Part shown: in pieces, positions 60,221 to 64,000 of the stretch
Layout of the letters: the number at the start of each line of letters is the position of its first letter
Position numbering within the stretch: position 1 is the stretch's first letter
NCBI RefSeq assembly: GCF_001968825.1
Contig: NZ_MIEU01000014.1
Coordinates: 124,001 to 188,000, forward strand
Direction of reading: 5' to 3'
From: Tersicoccus sp. Bi-70
Lineage (GTDB): Bacteria > Actinomycetota > Actinomycetes > Actinomycetales > Micrococcaceae
DNA length: 64,000 nt
The notes under the pieces: generated by a model
Databases searched by the model: none
Told to the model about the DNA's origin: nothing
What the model saw: the letters and a program-made list of their open reading frames with translations, nothing else
Program-made: the position numbers and the translations under genes

Positions 60221-61594
60221 ATGACTTCCTACACCACCGTTAATCCGGCCACCGGCGAGACCCTGAAGGAATTCGACGAACTGACCACCGAAGGCGTGGA
60301 GGAGGTGCTGGACCGCTCGCACCGCGCGTTCCTCTCCTGGCGGGAGACGCCGGTCGAGGAGCGCAGCCGAGTGCTCGCCCGCGTCGCCGAGCTCTACGCC
60401 GAGCGCAAGCAGGAGCTGTCCGAGCTGACCACCCTGGAGATGGGCAAGCCCGTCCGCCAGAGCGGGTTCGAGATGGACATCTGCAAGGACATCTTCGCCT
60501 ACTACGCGGACAAGGGCCCGTCCTTCCTCGCGGACGAGGAGCTCGACGTCGCGCAGGGCGGCCGCGCCGTCGTCCGCAAGGAGGCCATCGGCTCGCTCGT
60601 CGGCATCATGCCGTGGAACTTCCCGCACTACCAGGTGGCCCGGTTCGCCGCGCCGAACCTGATGCTGGGCAACACGATCATCCTCAAGCACGCCCCGAAC
60701 TGTCCGCAGAACGCCCTCGCGATGGAGCAGCTGTTCCGTGACGCCGGGCTGCCCGCGGACGCGTACATCAACGTCTTCGCCACGAACGACCAGATCGCCG
60801 ACATGATCGCCGATCCGCGCGTGCAGGGCGTCTCACTGACCGGTTCCGAGCGCGCCGGCTCGGCGGTCGCGGAGATCGCCGGCCGCAACCTGAAGAAGGT
60901 TGTCCTCGAACTCGGCGGCTCGGACCCGTTCATCGTCCTGGACGCCCCGGACCTGGACGCCACCGTCAAGCAGGCCGCCGGTGCCCGCCTGGTCAACGGC
61001 GGCCAGGCCTGCAACGCCGCCAAGCGGTTCATCGTGGTGGAGGACGTGTACGACGACTTCGTCGAGAAGCTCTCCGCCTCGCTCGGCGCCGTCACTCCGG
61101 GTGACCCGACCAACCCGAAGACCTTCGTCGGGCCCCTCTCCTCCACCTCCGCGGTGGACACCCTGATGGAGCAGATCGACGACGCCGTCGCCAAGGGCGC
61201 CACCGTGCGTGCCGGCGGCAAGCGCATCGACGGGGCGGGCGCCTGGGTGCAGCCGACCGTGCTGACCGACGTCACCCCGCAGATGCGCGCCTACAGCGAG
61301 GAGCTCTTCGGCCCCGCGGCCGTCGTCTACAAGGTCGCGTCCGCCGACGAGGCCGTCGAGCTGGCGAACAGCTCGCCGTACGGCCTCTCCGGCTCCGTGT
61401 GGAGCGGTGACGCGGACCGCGCCGCCGAGGTGGCCGACCGGCTCGACGTCGGCATGGCCTTCGTCAACGAGCACGGCGCCACCGCCGCGGATCTGCCGTT
61501 CGGTGGCGTGAAGCGCTCCGGCGTCGGCCGGGAGCTCGCGCAGTTCGGCATGGACGAGTTCGTCAACAAGAAGCTGGTCCGCGTCACGCGCTGA
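60221..61594 (+). CDS. NAD(P)-dependent succinate-semialdehyde dehydrogenase
   Basis: A 457-residue aldehyde dehydrogenase of the short GabD/succinate-semialdehyde type typical of actinobacteria. The fold motifs are IMPWNFPHYQVARFAAPNLM, SLTGSERAGSAVAEIAG, the general base Glu in LELGGSDPFIVL and the nucleophile Cys in NGGQACNAAKRF. It would oxidise succinate semialdehyde to succinate in GABA or alternative TCA routes. No GABA transaminase gene is adjacent. The gene is monocistronic with a strong terminator. Homologues also oxidise other short aldehydes, so the substrate is a family-based call. Confidence 0.88.
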   Translation: MTSYTTVNPATGETLKEFDELTTEGVEEVLDRSHRAFLSWRETPVEERSRVLARVAELYAERKQELSELTTLEMGKPVRQSGFEMDICKDIFAYYADKGPSFLADEELDVAQGGRAVVRKEAIGSLVGIMPWNFPHYQVARFAAPNLMLGNTIILKHAPNCPQNALAMEQLFRDAGLPADAYINVFATNDQIADMIADPRVQGVSLTGSERAGSAVAEIAGRNLKKVVLELGGSDPFIVLDAPDLDATVKQAAGARLVNGGQACNAAKRFIVVEDVYDDFVEKLSASLGAVTPGDPTNPKTFVGPLSSTSAVDTLMEQIDDAVAKGATVRAGGKRIDGAGAWVQPTVLTDVTPQMRAYSEELFGPAAVVYKVASADEAVELANSSPYGLSGSVWSGDADRAAEVADRLDVGMAFVNEHGATAADLPFGGVKRSGVGRELAQFGMDEFVNKKLVRVTR

Positions 61595-61609
61595 TCAGCG
61601 GTTCCCGTT

Positions 61610-61647
61610 CGTCGCCCCGGGTCCGGCTCCGGCCGCCCGGGGCGACG
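61610..61647. terminator. Terminator after the aldehyde dehydrogenase gene
   Basis: A perfect 12-bp stem CGTCGCCCCGGG/CCCGGGGCGACG with a 14-base loop, 15 bases after the stop. It lies in a convergent region and so could serve both strands. Confidence 0.75.
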
Positions 61648-61707
61648 TGCGTCCGGGAGATCTCAGCCCGCCGTCAACCGGCGGGCTCGACCGTCCGGTG
61701 GAGGCGT

Positions 61708-62301
61708 TCATTGCCCGAGCGCGCGCCGCTCCGCCTCGGCGAAGGTCTGCTCGAGCCGGGTGACCGCGTCGGCGTACCCGGCCTCGTCGGCGGCGTCGCG
61801 TGCGTCCCGCGCCTGCCGCATCGCGCGCACGACGGCGGCCGCGGACGGCTGGCTCACGTCGGTCATCTGCGGGTACTCGATCTGCTTGCCCGGGTCCAGT
61901 TCGTAGGCCAGCCAGCGTTCGACGACGGCGTCGTGCCGGGCGCGCAGTGCCGTCATCCGGCCGGCAGCCGCGTCGAGCACCCGCTGGCGGACCCGCTGCC
62001 GGGTGGTGCGCAGCAGGTGGGTACCGGCGAGCAGGATGGCGACGAAGGCCGCCACCGCGAGCAGCAGGCCGGCGCGCCCGACGATGGCCGCCCCGAGGGC
62101 CGCGACCGCGATCACCCCGGCGATGCCGGCGAACCCGGTCCAGAACGCGGCGTCCGGTTCGATCACGTCGGCGTCGGCCGGCCTCCCGGCCGCATCCGCG
62201 GCCCGGTCGGCGCTGCCCCGGACCAGGGACGCGGAGCTGTACGTGGCGATCCCGGCGATCAGCAGCACGCCGATCACGATGACGAGCAACGTGAGGACCA
62301 T
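61708..62301 (-). CDS. Unrecognised membrane protein with C-terminal coiled region
   Basis: A 197-residue protein that I cannot assign. It has an N-terminal hydrophobic segment (about 1-22, VLTLLVIVIGVLLIAGIATY), two more (about 52-72 and 74-95) and a charged helical C-terminal half (RTTRQRVRQRVLDAAAGRM; ARDARDAADEAGYADAVTR) likely in the cytoplasm. The ATG at 62301 has GAGGAGAG upstream. It starts 32 bases after the acylphosphatase gene ends and may be in one transcript with it. Confidence 0.7.
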   Translation of the reverse strand: MVLTLLVIVIGVLLIAGIATYSSASLVRGSADRAADAAGRPADADVIEPDAAFWTGFAGIAGVIAVAALGAAIVGRAGLLLAVAAFVAILLAGTHLLRTTRQRVRQRVLDAAAGRMTALRARHDAVVERWLAYELDPGKQIEYPQMTDVSQPSAAAVVRAMRQARDARDAADEAGYADAVTRLEQTFAEAERRALGQ

Positions 62302-62333
62302 CGGGCTCTCCTCTCGATCGGTTCGGGTGCGGG

Positions 62334-62621
62334 TCAGCTGACCGTGAAGCCCTGGAACTGCCCGGTGGCGTCGGAGAACTCGCTGCGGACGTGCTCCACC
62401 GTGCCGGGCGTGCGCCCGGAGGTGAGCCGCGTCAGCAGGTCCTCGCAGTCGTGACGGCTGCCCTCGACGACGACGCGCACGGTACCGTCGGCACGATTGC
62501 TCGCCGATCCGCTCAGCCGCAGCCGGTCGGCCTGTTCCCTGACCCAGAACCGGAATCCGACACCCTGGACCATGCCGCTGATGACGGCGGTCAACCGGGA
62601 CGGTTCGCTGGTGACGCCCAT
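62334..62621 (-). CDS. Acylphosphatase
   Basis: A 95-residue acylphosphatase hydrolysing carboxyl-phosphate bonds such as acetyl phosphate. It has the complete active site: phosphate loop GMVQGVGFRFWV with Arg24 and catalytic Asn42 in GSASNRADGTVRVVVEG. The ATG at 62621 gives the standard family length; the frame stays open further upstream without a ribosome site. It is a small cytoplasmic housekeeping-type enzyme. It is divergent from the FetB-like permease gene and upstream of the unknown membrane protein. Confidence 0.92.
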   Translation of the reverse strand: MGVTSEPSRLTAVISGMVQGVGFRFWVREQADRLRLSGSASNRADGTVRVVVEGSRHDCEDLLTRLTSGRTPGTVEHVRSEFSDATGQFQGFTVS

Positions 62622-62739
62622 GTGACCAGCGTAGTCACCGCGCCGGTCCAGCGGCAGGGTCCACGGCCAGCCCAGCCGGGGCAGGGAGAATCGAGGCCAG
62701 CCCGGGCACCGGGACCGGCGGACGGGAGGAGGACGGGTG

Positions 62740-63512
62740 ATGACGGACCTGTCCGCCGAGCTGACGTCGCCGGGGCCGTGGATCGCGACCCTCGTCGCCG
62801 TCGCCCTGCTGACCACGCTGGCCGCCCTGCTGCTGCGCGCCGGCCGGGTGCCCTCGCCCGCCCAGATCCCGCTCGCGATCGTGCGAGCGGTCGTCCAGCT
62901 CGCGGCGCTCAGCCTCGTCCTCAGCGGCGTGATCACCGACGGCCGGCTGGTGGCACTCGCCCTGACGCTCATGCTGGGCTTCGCCGTGCTCACGGCCGCC
63001 CGGCGCGTCCGGGCACCGCGCGCCGCCGTCCCCGTGCTGGCGGCGGCCATCGTCGCCGGGCCGGTGATCGCCATGGCCGTGGTGTTCCTGACCGGCGCCA
63101 TCACCTTCTCCCCGCGCTACGTGCTCGCCGTCGGCGGCATCGTGATCGGCAACGCGATGACGATCGCCACGCTGACGTCGCGCCTGTTCACCGCGTCCGT
63201 CGTCGACCACTGGGACGAGGTGGAGGCGTGGCTCTCCCTGGGCGCCACCGGCCGGCAGTCGGTGGCGCGGCTGGCCCGCGACGCGGTGCACACCGCCCTG
63301 GTGCCGAGCATCGACCAGACCCGCACCACCGGCATCGTCGTGCTCCCGGGCGCCTTTGTGGGCGCCGTGTTCGGCGGGGCATCACCCTGGAGGCGGGCCG
63401 GTTCCAGCTCGTGGTGCTCGCCTCGATCCTGGCCGCCGGTGCCGTGACCGGCTCGATCATCGCGTTCCGCGGTCGCCTCGGTCGCACCAGGCCCGCCGAC
63501 CCCCGCGGCTGA
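62740..63512 (+). pseudogene. FetB/YbbM-like (UPF0014) ABC permease with a single frameshift
   Basis: Two overlapping frames together encode a normal 257-residue UPF0014 permease. The first runs from 62740 through VQLAALSLVLSGVITDGRL, VGGIVIGNAMTIATLTSRL and TTGIVVLPGAFVGAVFGGAS. The frame then breaks at about 63380-63385, and the missing C-terminus (LEAGRFQLVVLASILAAGA) continues in the frame one base earlier, up to 63512. Restoring one C in the CCC run would join them as GGASPLEAGR. Unrepaired, the last helix and tail are replaced by about 20 unrelated residues. GGAGGAGG precedes the start; a GTG at 62737 is an alternative. Family members export iron or toxic metabolites with an ATPase partner not seen here. 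Confidence 0.82.
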
Positions 63513-63575
63513 CGCAACTGGGTCGCCTCTGTCCCGCCTCTTGCCCGCCCGGTGCCGCGGTGCGAGACTGAGCCC

Positions 63576-63593
63576 GCGCACCCGCTGGTGCGC
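63576..63593 (+). promoter_or_regulatory. Short perfect hairpin upstream of the RIO kinase gene
   Basis: GCGCACC-CGCT-GGTGCGC, a perfect 7-bp stem, 63 bases after the permease remnant and 50 bases before a strong ribosome site. It may be a terminator or a leader structure. Confidence 0.35.
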
Positions 63594-63644
63594 AGGGGTC
63601 CCCCGAGGGGTACCCGCCCCGGATTCGCAGGAGAGGAGGACGTG

Positions 63645-63734
63645 ATGACCCGCATCGACGACGGCCGCACCGCCGGTCCCGTGGCCCCGCATCCCTCCTC
63701 CCCCTGGAGTCCCCCGCATGTCCTGGTCCTCTGA
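63645..63734 (+). CDS. Possible 29-residue leader peptide
   Basis: A short frame (MTRIDDGRTAGPVAPHPSSP then nine residues) whose ATG is preceded by a very strong AGGAGAGGAGG site. Its last 17 bases overlap the start of the RIO kinase gene in another frame, so it could couple or attenuate that gene's translation. The peptide itself has no recognisable feature. It may instead be a chance frame, with the ribosome site serving a non-annotated purpose. Confidence 0.3.
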   Translation: MTRIDDGRTAGPVAPHPSSPWSPPHVLVL

Positions 63735-64000
63735 CCCGCACGCAGATTCTCACCACAGCAACGACCAGCTCCCTCCCGAGCTGCGCCCCTCCCTCGAGCT
63801 GCGCCCCTCTCTCGAGCTGCGCCACCCTCACGAACTGCAGCACTTCGCCGGCCTGACGCTGTCCTTCGACGACGAGACCGGCTCCGCTCTCGCGCCCGGC
63901 CGGCGCTGGTCCACCTTCAACGACGTCGAGCGCGGCTGCCGCGGCCCCGATCCCCGGCCGGACTGGGTGATCGAGGACGCCGCCGCCGTCGACACCGAAC
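63718..64000 (+). CDS. RIO-type serine/threonine protein kinase (N-terminal part, 3' end outside window)
   Basis: The first 94 codons of a gene running off the right edge. After a low-complexity start with a repeated ELRPSLELRPSLELR stretch, it reads FAGLTLSFDDETGSALAPGRR and RPDWVIEDAAAVDTE, which matches the region just before the nucleotide loop of bacterial RIO1-like atypical kinases (usually followed by a GxLKTGKEADV-type loop). The kinase core itself is outside the window. The ATG at 63718 has GGAG 8 bases upstream and overlaps the small leader frame. Confidence 0.65.
   Translation, partial: MSWSSDPHADSHHSNDQLPPELRPSLELRPSLELRHPHELQHFAGLTLSFDDETGSALAPGRRWSTFNDVERGCRGPDPRPDWVIEDAAAVDTE

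Noticed and set aside
61708-62454. 247-codon plus-strand frame opposite the membrane protein and acylphosphatase genes
   Set aside because: Acylphosphatase motifs on the minus strand are complete, and the plus frame is low-complexity.

Overview
The window is about 64 kb of very GC-rich, gene-dense DNA with the marks of a free-living actinobacterium. These are strong GC codon bias, frequent GTG and TTG starts, GTGA/ATGA stop-start overlaps, a mycothiol-type maleylpyruvate isomerase, DUF4383 and DUF445 proteins, an actinobacterial Glu-Asp-Phe tRNA cluster and a class F sortase. I infer the order Micrococcales (Micrococcaceae-like); the genus cannot be fixed from sequence alone. I saw no insertion sequence, prophage or CRISPR array.

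Layout. 1-2.8 kb: the 3' end of a GH13 alpha-glucosidase, an Asp23-family gene, tRNA-Glu/Asp/Phe and a small zincin. 3-10 kb: a secreted NlpC/P60 endopeptidase, a TetR-ABC exporter operon, a tandem universal stress protein and an NCS2 purine permease. 10-15 kb: a ketone-body operon (MFS transporter, 3-hydroxybutyrate dehydrogenase, CoA transferase A and B) divergent from a LysR gene. 15-20 kb: VapBC, a spermidine-synthase-like protein, a thiamine-binding protein and pta-ackA. 20-27 kb: a GH15 enzyme, GDPD, two DUF4383 membrane proteins and a DUF445 protein. 26.4-26.9 kb: unusual 31-bp-period palindromic repeats. 28.6-30.8 kb: a gentisate-pathway remnant whose dioxygenase has lost its 5' half. 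31-40.5 kb: an esterase, an SDR, and a divergent IclR-controlled locus (GntP permease, KDPG aldolase, N-acyl-D-amino-acid deacylase and D-serine-dehydratase-like enzyme on one side; KDG kinase, IclR and RidA on the other). 41-46 kb: a trehalose-synthase-like GH13 enzyme and reverse transsulfuration genes. 46-48 kb: a GT2 with a small coupled membrane protein. 48-55.6 kb: a MarR-divergent seven-gene CoA-thioester catabolic operon. 55.8-64 kb: a second spermidine-synthase-like protein, a YdeI protein, a class F sortase with a CHRD surface protein and a lipoprotein, succinate-semialdehyde dehydrogenase, acylphosphatase, a frameshifted FetB-like permease and the start of a RIO-type kinase.

The most interesting observations are as follows. 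(1) The 33-40.5 kb locus forms a complete logical route from an N-acyl-D-glucosaminate-like sugar acid to pyruvate and glyceraldehyde-3-phosphate. (2) Two ECF-type promoters with the same -35 and -10 motifs and the same 15-base spacer lie upstream of the lipoprotein gene and the CHRD-sortase pair. (3) The gentisate dioxygenase is cut exactly after its first cupin domain. (4) Intergenic palindromes with one left arm and several right arms at 31-bp spacing lie between convergent genes.
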